Positions 8,203-16,198 of a stretch of DNA of 37,582 nt are shown piece after piece; position 1 is the first letter of the stretch; the number at the start of each line of letters is the position of its first letter. This DNA comes from a virus: positions 1 to 37,582 of IMG/VR virus record IMGVR_UViG_3300042881_001919. One strand, given 5' to 3'. Made by a program: the position numbers and the translations under genes. The notes below the pieces were generated by a model. It was not told the origin of the DNA. It did not search any database and saw only the letters and a program-made list of their open reading frames with translations.

Positions 8203-9882
8203 ATGAGTGATCATAAAATTACATTAGTCACCGGTTTATGGGACATAGGTAGAGGAGACCTTACTGAGGGTTGGTCTAGATCATTCGATCATTATTTAAA
8301 TAAATTTAGTCAACTTCTTGAGGTTGATTGTAATATGATAATATTTGGTGATCGTGAACTAGAGTTATTTGTAAAAGAAAGAAGGAGTAATGATAAAACT
8401 CAATTTATTTTAAGAGATTTAGAATGGTTTAAAAGTAATGAGTTTTACGGTCAGATACAACAAATAAGAAATAACCCAAAATGGTTTAATCTTGCTGGTT
8501 GGTTAAAGGACTCCACTCAAGCAAGGTTAGAGATGTATAACCCATTAGTTATGTCAAAAATGTATTTGTTACACGACGCATTACTTATGGATAAATTTGA
8601 TTCTGATAAATTATATTGGATTGACGCTGGATTATCAAATACGGTAAATATGGGTTACTTCACTCACGATAATGTTCTTGATAAGATAGACAAGTTGTTT
8701 GATAATTTCACATTTGTTTGTTTTCCATACCATGCCGATCGAGAAATACACGGGTTTGATATTGATAAGATGACTCAAATAACAAATGTTAGGGTAGATA
8801 AAGTTGCTCGTGGAGGTTTTTTTGGTGGAACAAAAGAATCTATTAGACAAATTAACACATTGTACTACGACTTAATGAAAACAACATTAAGTAAGGGTTT
8901 AATGGGAACAGAAGAAAGTTTATTTTCAATATTACTATATAATAATCCAACCTTAACTGAGTATGTTGAGATTAATCAAGATGGGTTAATGTATAGGTTT
9001 TTTGAGGATGTTAAGAACGACTCCGCCCAAGTTAAAACAATGTCTAACGGTAAAAAAGTTGAGGTTAAAACAAATGGTGAGGTTGGTCTATACGTTATTA
9101 CATACAATAGTCCAAAACAATTTGAGACATTAATTAATTCTATGATGGATTATGATATGGATTTTATTGTTAAAACAAAAAAGTTTTTACTAAATAACTC
9201 AACGGACTTATCCACAACACCGGAATACGAAAGATTATGTAACCAATATGGTTTTGAGCACATCAAAAAAGATAATATTGGTATCACAGGTGGTAGAGTT
9301 TTTATTGCGGAACACTTTGATAAAACGGAAATGGATTATTACATATTTTTTGAGGATGATATGTTTTTCTATAATGGTGTGGATCAAACTTGTAAAAATG
9401 GATTTAACCGAAATACAAAAAAATTATTTAAGAAAGTCCTACAAATTATAAGAAAAGAACAATTTGATTATCTTAAATTAAATTTTACAGAATTTTATGG
9501 TAGTCACGAAAAACAATGGTCTTGGTATAATGTTGACCAAGAGTTTAGGAAGAATCACTGGCCGTTTAATCAAAATTTAGCCCATCACGGGGAAAGCCCA
9601 AATGTCCCAAATTTAGAATTTAAACATATAAAATCACACGAAGGTGTTCCATACGCAACGGGTGAGGTATATTTATCTAATTGGCCAATCATTTTGTCTC
9701 GTGAAGGTAATTATAAATGTTATATCGAAACTAAATTTGATTATCCTTATGAGCAAACATTGATGTCTCATTGTTATAAACAAATGGTTAATGGTAGGGT
9801 TAGTGCTGGTGTTTTATTGATGACACCGACGGAACATAATAGATTTGATTTCTATGAGGGAAGTTCAAGAAAAGAATTCTAA
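8203..9882 (+). CDS. HtrL/YibB-like + GT-A fusion protein
   Basis: A 559-aa two-domain protein. Residues 1 to about 270 resemble the HtrL/YibB (WlaTC) family: ITLVTGLWDIGRGDLTEGW opens it, then CNMIIFGDRELELFV, PLVMSKMYLLHDAL and KLYWIDAGLSNTV, whose Asp resembles the nucleotide-sugar-binding acidic motif. Residues about 290-559 form a second, GT-A-like unit: VGLYVITYNSPKQFETLINS, DYYIFFEDDMFFYNG (EDD acidic motif) and a late YATGEVYLSNWPIILSREGN. Fusion of two glycosyltransferase-type units suggests two sequential transfers. It ends the glycan cluster; a new promoter-like element follows. Confidence 0.75.
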   Translation: MSDHKITLVTGLWDIGRGDLTEGWSRSFDHYLNKFSQLLEVDCNMIIFGDRELELFVKERRSNDKTQFILRDLEWFKSNEFYGQIQQIRNNPKWFNLAGWLKDSTQARLEMYNPLVMSKMYLLHDALLMDKFDSDKLYWIDAGLSNTVNMGYFTHDNVLDKIDKLFDNFTFVCFPYHADREIHGFDIDKMTQITNVRVDKVARGGFFGGTKESIRQINTLYYDLMKTTLSKGLMGTEESLFSILLYNNPTLTEYVEINQDGLMYRFFEDVKNDSAQVKTMSNGKKVEVKTNGEVGLYVITYNSPKQFETLINSMMDYDMDFIVKTKKFLLNNSTDLSTTPEYERLCNQYGFEHIKKDNIGITGGRVFIAEHFDKTEMDYYIFFEDDMFFYNGVDQTCKNGFNRNTKKLFKKVLQIIRKEQFDYLKLNFTEFYGSHEKQWSWYNVDQEFRKNHWPFNQNLAHHGESPNVPNLEFKHIKSHEGVPYATGEVYLSNWPIILSREGNYKCYIETKFDYPYEQTLMSHCYKQMVNGRVSAGVLLMTPTEHNRFDFYEGSSRKEF

Positions 9883-9888
9883 TCGTAG

Positions 9889-9896
9889 TATTTATT
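9889..9896 (+). promoter_or_regulatory. TATTTATT promoter-like element
   Basis: TATTTATT ends 13 nt before the ATG at 9910. The 13-nt spacing is shared with 896, 10969 and 16162. Confidence 0.5.
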
Positions 9897-9909
9897 GATA
9901 AAAGGTTAA

Positions 9910-10926
9910 ATGGAATTTTTTATCAAGAAAAACGCAACACTTCCAACACTAAAAATAAATGTAATCAAAGACGGAAGAAGTGATTACGATAGATCTATGC
10001 AGTTTTTATCTGAGACTGACATATTTTTTTCTATGGTAAATACGGAGAACGACATTCCAAAAATAACATCAAGACCGGCTGGTTTAATGGCAAAGCCACA
10101 ATTAGATATAAGTGATACTACAGAATATTACGTTTACTATCAATTCACACCTTTTGATACAAGACAAGTTGGTAGATACAAAGGTCAGTTTTTATTTAGA
10201 AATAATACAGGAGTTTTAGTTCTCCCACTAAATGAAGATATATATATTAATGTTACGGATAGTTTTATTATTGACGATATGGAATATGCAAGTTGTTATG
10301 TAATTGATTATCCGTGTTGTTTTGGGTCAGGTGGGATAAATCCAGGTCCAGGTCCATCACCAACAACAACTTCAACAACTAACATACCAACAACCACAAC
10401 TAGCACTACAGGTCCGACAACAACTAGCACAACAATACCACAACCAATAGGTTACACCGAATGGGTTCTTAGTACAGGTGTTGCCGATTATGAGGATGCT
10501 TGTGCGAAAACTGATGAGTGGAAAACGGCGTACACACCTGAACTTAATTACCTACCAATAGGTCAAACATTATACTCAAGTCCTGAATTTACGACCACCG
10601 CTTTCAGTATTAATCACGGGTTCTTTAAGATTATGTTAAGAAATGGTGTCCCATATGATCCAAGTACAATAATATGTGTTGGACCGTATAATTTTTATAC
10701 AAATAATTATTGTCAAGTAATAAATAGTTATGAGTGCGGTACCCCAATACCTTGTAATAGTATGACATTTACTAAAACTGAAGATGTACCATACTCGTTT
10801 GTAATTTACAATTGTGAGGGCCGTTATAGTGGGGTGACACTTAATTATAATCAAAGTACTACTTTATGCGTTTCAACGTATGTTCCACAACCATACATAA
10901 CTAAAACTGATAATGGTTCTTGTTAA
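9910..10926 (+). CDS. Modular adhesin A: shared N-domain, Thr-rich stalk, Cys-rich head
   Basis: A 338-aa probable virion surface protein. Residues 1-140 are clearly paralogous to the next gene: both share NATLP.LK near the start, FFSMVNTE..IPKI, a YYVYY strand, GRY.GQFLF and GVLVLP/GTLVLP strands. Residues about 147-183 form a stalk dominated by Thr, Ser and Pro (TTTSTT-type repeats). Residues about 185-338 form a Cys-containing beta-rich head (GQTLYSSPEF, FFKIMLRNGV) resembling short sugar-binding-like modules repeated in large-phage surface proteins. The N-domain probably anchors to the virion and the head binds a receptor; this is inferred from the architecture. The stalk's Thr density makes it a candidate glycosylation target. 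Confidence 0.7.
   Translation: MEFFIKKNATLPTLKINVIKDGRSDYDRSMQFLSETDIFFSMVNTENDIPKITSRPAGLMAKPQLDISDTTEYYVYYQFTPFDTRQVGRYKGQFLFRNNTGVLVLPLNEDIYINVTDSFIIDDMEYASCYVIDYPCCFGSGGINPGPGPSPTTTSTTNIPTTTTSTTGPTTTSTTIPQPIGYTEWVLSTGVADYEDACAKTDEWKTAYTPELNYLPIGQTLYSSPEFTTTAFSINHGFFKIMLRNGVPYDPSTIICVGPYNFYTNNYCQVINSYECGTPIPCNSMTFTKTEDVPYSFVIYNCEGRYSGVTLNYNQSTTLCVSTYVPQPYITKTDNGSC
10351..10445 (+). repeat. Low-complexity ACA/CCA repeat coding for the Thr-rich stalk
   Basis: The DNA is built of ACA, ACT, CCA and similar triplets. An exact 11-bp direct repeat ACAACTAGCAC occurs at 10396-10406 and 10420-10430, 24 nt apart, keeping frame. Such tracts can change in length by slippage. Confidence 0.75.
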
Positions 10927-10947
10927 TACCAACTTTCAGTTTCCTTA

Positions 10948-10955
10948 TATTTATA
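10948..10955 (+). promoter_or_regulatory. TATTTATA promoter-like element
   Basis: TATTTATA ends 13 nt before the ATG at 10969. Confidence 0.5.
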
Positions 10956-10968
10956 GATAAAAGAATAG

Positions 10969-11811
10969 ATGGATTTTACTATCGCACAGAACGCAACACT
11001 TCCTTTATTAAAAATGCAAATTGTGAATGAAGGGATACAGGACTACAACTCAATGATGAAGTTCATTGAAACGTCTAGTATCTTTTTTTCGATGGTAAAT
11101 ACAGAAACTGGAATTCCAAAGATCAATACGAAGTCCGCAGGGTTTGTGGAGAAATTAGAAATGGATCCTAACGCAAGTCCCGAATATTACGTGTACTACA
11201 GATTCAATGGTTTAGACACAAGTAAACCTGGTAGATACGAAGGTCAATTTTTATTTATTAATGAGACGGGAACATTGGTTTTACCAATTAGGGAACCTCT
11301 TTTTATTAATATTGTTGAGAGTTACATTGCCGATGACTTACCTTATAATCCTTGTTATGTTTTGGAATATAATTGTTGTACAACTCCATTCCCTTCTCCA
11401 ACACCAACGTCAACACCTGATCCGGTAATTAGTCCGACACCATCACCATCGTCAACATCAACACCAACTCCTACCCCAACTCCGACTCAAACGCCAAACC
11501 AACCTATTTGTATTCACCCAAGATACGAACAATTAATTTATAGTACGGTTGAGCAAGGTAACTTTAGTCAGAATTTAGAACTTGCGTGTTATGTTTTAGA
11601 ATGTTTAAGAAATACAGATTGTACTTACAATGGTTATTACGACAGATACTTTAATGTGAACGGACCAACCGTAGGGTCGTTAGCGTTCGAAAATGAAACA
11701 ACTTGTTATCCAACTAACGACACAGGGTATTTTATAATGTGGACAGAAGGATCATTTAACCTAATTCAATTCACAAACGGGGTTTTACAAAATTCCGCAT
11801 CCCTATGTTGA
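10969..11811 (+). CDS. Modular adhesin B: shared N-domain, Pro/Thr stalk, divergent head
   Basis: A 280-aa paralogue of the preceding protein. Residues 1-140 align with it end to end. Residues about 141-180 are a Pro-Thr/Ser stalk (PTPTPTPTQTP type) instead of a Thr-rich one. The C-terminal 100 residues are a different, smaller Cys-containing head ending in NGVLQNSASLC. Same anchor with different stalk and head is the pattern expected for alternative receptor-binding proteins made by duplication followed by replacement of the C-terminal part. It has its own upstream promoter-like element with the same 13-nt spacing as its paralogue. Receptor and true function are unknown. Confidence 0.7.
   Translation: MDFTIAQNATLPLLKMQIVNEGIQDYNSMMKFIETSSIFFSMVNTETGIPKINTKSAGFVEKLEMDPNASPEYYVYYRFNGLDTSKPGRYEGQFLFINETGTLVLPIREPLFINIVESYIADDLPYNPCYVLEYNCCTTPFPSPTPTSTPDPVISPTPSPSSTSTPTPTPTPTQTPNQPICIHPRYEQLIYSTVEQGNFSQNLELACYVLECLRNTDCTYNGYYDRYFNVNGPTVGSLAFENETTCYPTNDTGYFIMWTEGSFNLIQFTNGVLQNSASLC
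11388..11502 (+). repeat. Low-complexity CCA-ACA repeat coding for a Pro/Thr stalk
   Basis: CCN-ACN codon pairs repeat through this stretch (for example ACACCAAC recurring), encoding alternating Pro and Thr/Ser. The same type of tract occurs in the sheath gene at 22961-23075. Confidence 0.75.
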
Positions 11812-11832
11812 TATCCCAATTTCTTTAACTTA

Positions 11833-11840
11833 TATTTATC
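11833..11840 (+). promoter_or_regulatory. TATTTATC promoter-like element before DNA polymerase leader
   Basis: TATTTATC ends 54 nt before the polymerase ATG, but only 11 nt before the ATG of an 8-codon leader frame at 11852. Confidence 0.45.
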
Positions 11841-11851
11841 TACGAAGGTAA

Positions 11852-11878
11852 ATGTCGACCAAATTCGGCAGTAAATAA
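11852..11878 (+). other. Possible 8-aa upstream leader ORF (MSTKFGSK)
   Basis: ATG 11852 to TAA 11878 encodes MSTKFGSK. It lies at the usual distance from the promoter-like element and ends 16 nt before the polymerase start. It has a better Shine-Dalgarno-like lead (GAAGGTAA) than most genes here. Whether it is translated is unknown. Confidence 0.35.
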
Positions 11879-11894
11879 ACCAACCGTAAATAGT

Positions 11895-14678
11895 ATGATA
11901 TCACAAGAAGAAATTAAGAATTTCCTAGAGGGTAATGACCCTGAGGAACACATCGTAGCAATCGAATACGATTACATCTCCGACCACATTTATAAAATCA
12001 AAGAAGTTCCTGGCAAAGGAAAATCAATCAATAGGGACACCCTCATTGCATTTGCTTGGGTTGGTGATCTTCGTGGTCTCAACTTTTACTCTGGGTCCAA
12101 AGGACTACAAAAGGAGGCAATGTCAAAACACGGAATCATTATCGAAAAGTTAAGAACTGATGGTAATGAACGATTAGAAAATGGTTTAACGTTCCTTGTT
12201 AAATCAATGAAAGGATACCGAGCACTTATTCAGTTTTTTCGTGATGGAGGTTTAGACCCTTGGAGTGAGAGAGCTAAAGATAGAATAATGTTATTATCTC
12301 CCGTAGAACAATACTTGGTATCAAAAGAGAAAAGATTATTCAAAGGATTTGAGGAATACAACGACATTACGAGATTTGTATTTGACCTTGAGACGACCGC
12401 GTTGGAACCGAAAGACGGTCGTATCTTTATGATTGGAATGAAAACCAATAAAGGTTTTATGAAAGTTATTGAGTGTAAGGACGCCGATGAGGAAAGAAAA
12501 GGTCTTGTTGAATTTTTTAGAATCATAGATGAAATCAAACCATCAATTATTTCGGGTTATAATTCAGCGAACTTTGACTGGTTTTGGATCTTTGAAAGAT
12601 GTAAGGCTTTGAACTTGGACATTAAAAAGATTGCAATCTCAATGAACGCTCAGAAAACAATTTCACAGAAAGAATCGATGTTGAAGTTGGCAAATGAGGT
12701 TGAGAGATTTAATCAAGTCCAAATGTGGGGATACAATGTAATCGATATCATTCACTCAGTTCGTAGAGCACAAGCAATCAACTCAAGTATTAAAGAAGCC
12801 GGTTTGAAGTATATTACCAAGTATATTGATGCCGAAGCTAAAGATCGTATTTATATTGACCACACAAGTATTGGACCTATGTACGCCAAGAAAGAAGAAT
12901 ATTGGTTAAACATACAAAATGGTAAATACAAAAAAGTTGGTGTTGACTCAAATGTTGATGACGTATGTGGGAGACACCCAAGTATATACATAAAGACAAC
13001 AGGGGACGACATAGTTGAGCGTTATCTTGACGATGACCTTGACGAAACGTTGATTGTGGATGACGAGTTCAACCAAGCAACGTTTCTATTGGCATCTTTG
13101 GTTCCAACAACATATGAGAGAGCATCCACGATGGGTACTGCAACATTATGGAAAATGGTAATGTTGGCTTGGTCTTACAAGAATGGATTAGCGGTTCCTA
13201 AGAAAGAGGAAAAAAGAAACTTCGTCGGTGGTCTATCACGATTACTTAAAGTAGGATACTCTAAGGACGTATTAAAACTTGACTACTCTTCATTATACCC
13301 ATCTATTCAGTTAGTTCACGACGTGTTCCCTGAGTGTGATATAACGGGAGCGATGAAAGGATTGTTAACTTACTTCCGTAACTCTCGTATTATGTATAAG
13401 AATTTGGCTGCGGAATATAAGGACATTGATAAAAAGAAATCCACATCTTTTGATCGTAAGCAATTACCAATTAAGATCTTTATCAACGCATTCTTCGGAT
13501 CGTTATCAGCACCACACGTATTCCCTTGGGGAGATATCGATATGGGTGAACAGATTACTTGTACGGGTAGACAATATCTTAGACAGATGTTAAAGTTCTT
13601 TGAGAAGAGAGGTTATAGTCCTTTGGTGTGTGACACCGATGGTATGAACTTCTCCTTACCACCTGAAGGTGTTGATGATAGAGTTTATATCGGTAAAGGA
13701 TTAAATTGGTTAGTTAAAGAGGGTAAGGAGTATCGTGGTTATGATGCTGATGTTGCAGAGTTTAATGACATCTTTATGAAAGGTGAGATGGGACTTGATT
13801 GTGATGGAACTTGGGATTCGTGTATTAACTTAGCTCGTAAGAACTATGCAACTATGGAACACAATGGTAAAATCAAATTAACAGGTAATAGTATTAAATC
13901 TAAAAAGATGCCAAAGTACATTGAGAAATTCTTAGATAAAGGAGTAAAACAATTACTTAAAGGTGAGGGTAAAGAATTTATTGAGTGGTATTATGAATAT
14001 ATACAAAAGATATTTGATCAAAGAGTTCCGTTGGCTGAGATTGCATCTAAATCAAAAGTTAAGTTAAGTGTTGAGGATTACATTAAACGTAGTAAACAAA
14101 CAACTAAAGCGGGTAATCTTAATTCACGAATGGCACATATGGAACTTATTATTAGAGATAAGATTCAGTCAAACCTTGGTGATATGATTCTTTATGTTAA
14201 TAATGGGACTAAAGCATCTCACGGAGACGTTCAGAAAGTTAATGAAAAAATGTCTAAGAAAGATAAGGACGCGTACTTCGCAACTCACGGTAAGATGCCC
14301 GTTCTCGGGTCTCACATTGAATTAAATTGTTATCGTATTGATCCGTCAGATTTAGAGAACAATCCTGAGATGTTAGGTGAGTACAATATCCAAAGAGCAA
14401 TTGCAACATTTAATAAACGTGTTGAGCCTTTGTTAATTGTTTTTGATGATGAGGTTAGGGATACGTTATTGGTAAAAGATCCTGAAGATAGAGGTTTTTA
14501 CACTACGGACCAATGTAAATTGATTAATGGTAAACCATTTAGTCCTGGCGATCAGGATGATGTTTATGAAAACTTAATTAAGATGGAACAAGGTGAGGTT
14601 GATTTTTGGGAATCGGTAGGTATTAATCCTGACTATATGTATGAATTGGCTGAAGAAGGATGGGAACATCACGTTTAA
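11895..14678 (+). CDS. Family B DNA polymerase with 3'-5' exonuclease
   Basis: A 927-aa replicative polymerase, close in length to T4 gp43 (898 aa). Exonuclease motifs: Exo I FDLETTAL (D164, E166), Exo II GYNSANFDWFW (N226, D228) and a probable Exo III YxxxD at Y377-D381. Polymerase motifs: A, LDYSSLYPSIQL (D463); B, KIFINAFFGSLSA (about 527-539, K527, N531); C, CDTDGMNF (D580, D582). All catalytic acids are present, so both activities should be intact. It would copy the phage genome and proofread. A 54-nt leader with a short ORF precedes it. It stands apart from other replication genes, between adhesins and neck/tail genes, and converges with a minus-strand gene after a 4-nt gap. Confidence 0.97.
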   Translation: MISQEEIKNFLEGNDPEEHIVAIEYDYISDHIYKIKEVPGKGKSINRDTLIAFAWVGDLRGLNFYSGSKGLQKEAMSKHGIIIEKLRTDGNERLENGLTFLVKSMKGYRALIQFFRDGGLDPWSERAKDRIMLLSPVEQYLVSKEKRLFKGFEEYNDITRFVFDLETTALEPKDGRIFMIGMKTNKGFMKVIECKDADEERKGLVEFFRIIDEIKPSIISGYNSANFDWFWIFERCKALNLDIKKIAISMNAQKTISQKESMLKLANEVERFNQVQMWGYNVIDIIHSVRRAQAINSSIKEAGLKYITKYIDAEAKDRIYIDHTSIGPMYAKKEEYWLNIQNGKYKKVGVDSNVDDVCGRHPSIYIKTTGDDIVERYLDDDLDETLIVDDEFNQATFLLASLVPTTYERASTMGTATLWKMVMLAWSYKNGLAVPKKEEKRNFVGGLSRLLKVGYSKDVLKLDYSSLYPSIQLVHDVFPECDITGAMKGLLTYFRNSRIMYKNLAAEYKDIDKKKSTSFDRKQLPIKIFINAFFGSLSAPHVFPWGDIDMGEQITCTGRQYLRQMLKFFEKRGYSPLVCDTDGMNFSLPPEGVDDRVYIGKGLNWLVKEGKEYRGYDADVAEFNDIFMKGEMGLDCDGTWDSCINLARKNYATMEHNGKIKLTGNSIKSKKMPKYIEKFLDKGVKQLLKGEGKEFIEWYYEYIQKIFDQRVPLAEIASKSKVKLSVEDYIKRSKQTTKAGNLNSRMAHMELIIRDKIQSNLGDMILYVNNGTKASHGDVQKVNEKMSKKDKDAYFATHGKMPVLGSHIELNCYRIDPSDLENNPEMLGEYNIQRAIATFNKRVEPLLIVFDDEVRDTLLVKDPEDRGFYTTDQCKLINGKPFSPGDQDDVYENLIKMEQGEVDFWESVGINPDYMYELAEEGWEHHV

Positions 14679-14690
14679 CGTGTTATCCCA
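14661..14690. terminator. Hairpin between convergent genes (possible bidirectional terminator)
   Basis: CACGT at 14670-14674 pairs with ACGTG at 14678-14682 around a 3-nt loop, and TGGGA at 14661-14665 pairs with TCCCA at 14686-14690 beyond an internal loop. It spans the stops of the polymerase and the 115-aa gene. No T tract follows on either strand, so factor-independent termination is uncertain. Confidence 0.35.
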
Positions 14691-15030
14691 TCTTAAGTCC
14701 GTCAGATGATAGGATATACCACACTCCACCAACATTTTGTAATTCAACACAAGCACCACGACCAACTGATATTTCATCCCAGTCGTCATCAATTCTTCCC
14801 ATATCAGGAACAATAACACAATTTGTTAAAGTTTTAATTTTAATTTTGTCGGTCATTGTAGAATCAAGTTTAATTTTACAATGACTGACATCTCTTACAA
14901 CGATTAACAATTCACCTCTTGTTGAGTAAAATTCATCACTCACAATTACGGTTTCAAAAGTATCGATACTTAATGATCTATTACCTCTTAATACGGTTTT
15001 TCTTATTGGTCTTTCTCTTAGTACTCCCAT
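14683..15030 (-). CDS. Small beta-rich unknown protein
   Basis: A 115-aa protein of unknown function. It is predicted mainly beta, with no membrane segment. The C-terminus GACVELQNVGGVWYILSSDGLK looks like the end of a beta-sandwich or trimeric spike-type repeat often seen in phage structural proteins. It starts 4 nt downstream of the gp13-like stop on the same strand and lacks its own promoter-like element, so it is probably cotranscribed with the neck gene. A virion role is inferred from this context alone. Confidence 0.65.
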   Translation of the reverse strand: MGVLRERPIRKTVLRGNRSLSIDTFETVIVSDEFYSTRGELLIVVRDVSHCKIKLDSTMTDKIKIKTLTNCVIVPDMGRIDDDWDEISVGRGACVELQNVGGVWYILSSDGLKMG

Positions 15031-15034
15031 AAAA

Positions 15035-16162
15035 TTAAATTACATATATTTGTCTTGGCATCGCTCTAAACTTAAGTGACTTATTTAAGTTTTCTGCGAG
15101 TAACGCTTCTCTTTCCATAACTTTTTCAGGACGAAGTCTTGTTAATCTTCCTTCAGCACCTATTAGTTCATCGATTAATTTTGTTTTTTCATCTTTTGCT
15201 TCTGTTGCCAAAGACGTATAATCCATAGTTAGATCTCCATCAGGAGCCTTTAAGTTACCACTAAACTTACCACGAACTCTTGATAGTGTTTCTTTACAAT
15301 AAGCGGTAAACCATCTTCTGACCCATATCTGAGCCGGATTATTAAGCCTATCCCAACTGATTTTATTAAAAGGAACATCCGATGGTAATAAGACAATATC
15401 AGGATTATCTGCTAAACATTTATCTCTATCCCCTTGTGATGTGTCATAATACCAATACCAAACTTGACCTTTAGATAATTCCGCATTACCGAAATCGAAT
15501 TTACCGCCAGGTGTATTTAAAAGGTGTAACGCCTTTTTACCACCTGGAAGTGCTGTAATATAATATGTTAACTCTCCCGCAAACATTCTTCGTTGTATGT
15601 TTACTTCTTGCATTCTAAGTAACATATCAAACGCTGGTGTTAAATAATAACTTCCTGCCATATTACCAACTTGTGCGAGTCCTCCACCCCCACCTAAACC
15701 AGTTCCTACCCCAACACCGGCAAATCCACCGATACCAAACATTGTCGTATTTAAAGTTGATGGTGTAAACCATAAAACTTCATTTATTTCACGACCAGCT
15801 GGTATCTCATAAATTTGTTGATTAGGTACTAATTGTATGTAATCTTTTTTAATTTCCCAATCACCACCGGCCTGCAGACCAACAATTTTAGAATATGCGT
15901 AAGTGTATCTAGTTTCGAAATCTAAACTTTTCGTGATGAAAGCTCGAGATAAAGATTGAGTTTCTAAATTTAAATTATTTAAAGTCGTCCATTGAGATTC
16001 AATTAACCAATCTTGAACGTATTGGGAATAATCGTCAATAGAATACTCCAATAGGGTATCCATCATTTCATCTTCTAACTCCACCGATCTTAAAGGTGCT
16101 CCTAATAAATGTCTTACTTTTTGGTAGAATTGACTTCTTTCTGGTTCGTTGATAATTGCCAT
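15035..16162 (-). CDS. Neck protein, T4 gp13-like
   Basis: A 375-aa protein (T4 gp13 has 309). The N-terminal helix pattern VRHLLGAPLRSVELEDEMMD followed by LLEYSIDDYSQYV matches the 'LGAP...VELT..Q...(C/A)I..AL..Y..Y' opening of T4 gp13. LVPNQQIYEIPAGREINEVL further on fits the beta part of that family. gp13 with gp14 forms the neck collar that closes the filled head and docks the tail. Residues about 141-168 are an unusual Gly-rich insertion (GVGVGTGLGGGGGLAQVG), probably a flexible loop and possibly part of the extra length. A TATTTATA element stands 13 nt upstream. The gp14- and gp15-like partners are on the other strand more than 4 kb away. Confidence 0.75.
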   Translation of the reverse strand: MAIINEPERSQFYQKVRHLLGAPLRSVELEDEMMDTLLEYSIDDYSQYVQDWLIESQWTTLNNLNLETQSLSRAFITKSLDFETRYTYAYSKIVGLQAGGDWEIKKDYIQLVPNQQIYEIPAGREINEVLWFTPSTLNTTMFGIGGFAGVGVGTGLGGGGGLAQVGNMAGSYYLTPAFDMLLRMQEVNIQRRMFAGELTYYITALPGGKKALHLLNTPGGKFDFGNAELSKGQVWYWYYDTSQGDRDKCLADNPDIVLLPSDVPFNKISWDRLNNPAQIWVRRWFTAYCKETLSRVRGKFSGNLKAPDGDLTMDYTSLATEAKDEKTKLIDELIGAEGRLTRLRPEKVMEREALLAENLNKSLKFRAMPRQIYVI

Positions 16163-16175
16163 AGAGTTTTTTCTC

Positions 16176-16183
16176 TATAAATA
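16176..16183 (-). promoter_or_regulatory. TATTTATA promoter-like element (minus strand)
   Basis: TATTTATA read on the minus strand ends 13 nt before the gp13-like ATG at 16162. Confidence 0.5.
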
Positions 16184-16198
16184 TCCTACATAATAACT

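Noticed and set aside
10351-11502. Repeats in adhesin genes as a CRISPR array
   Set aside because: The repeats are short triplet tracts in frame with coding sequence, with no unique spacers of constant length.
12230-12538. Minus-strand open frame of 102 aa inside DNA polymerase
   Set aside because: It lies wholly within the polymerase exonuclease domain and is Ser-rich shadow coding without any likeness.
14660-15030. Small frames on both strands around the polymerase end (14574-14819 minus and 14660-14884 plus)
   Set aside because: Both conflict with the polymerase or the 115-aa gene, which fits the operon and has a credible C-terminal motif.
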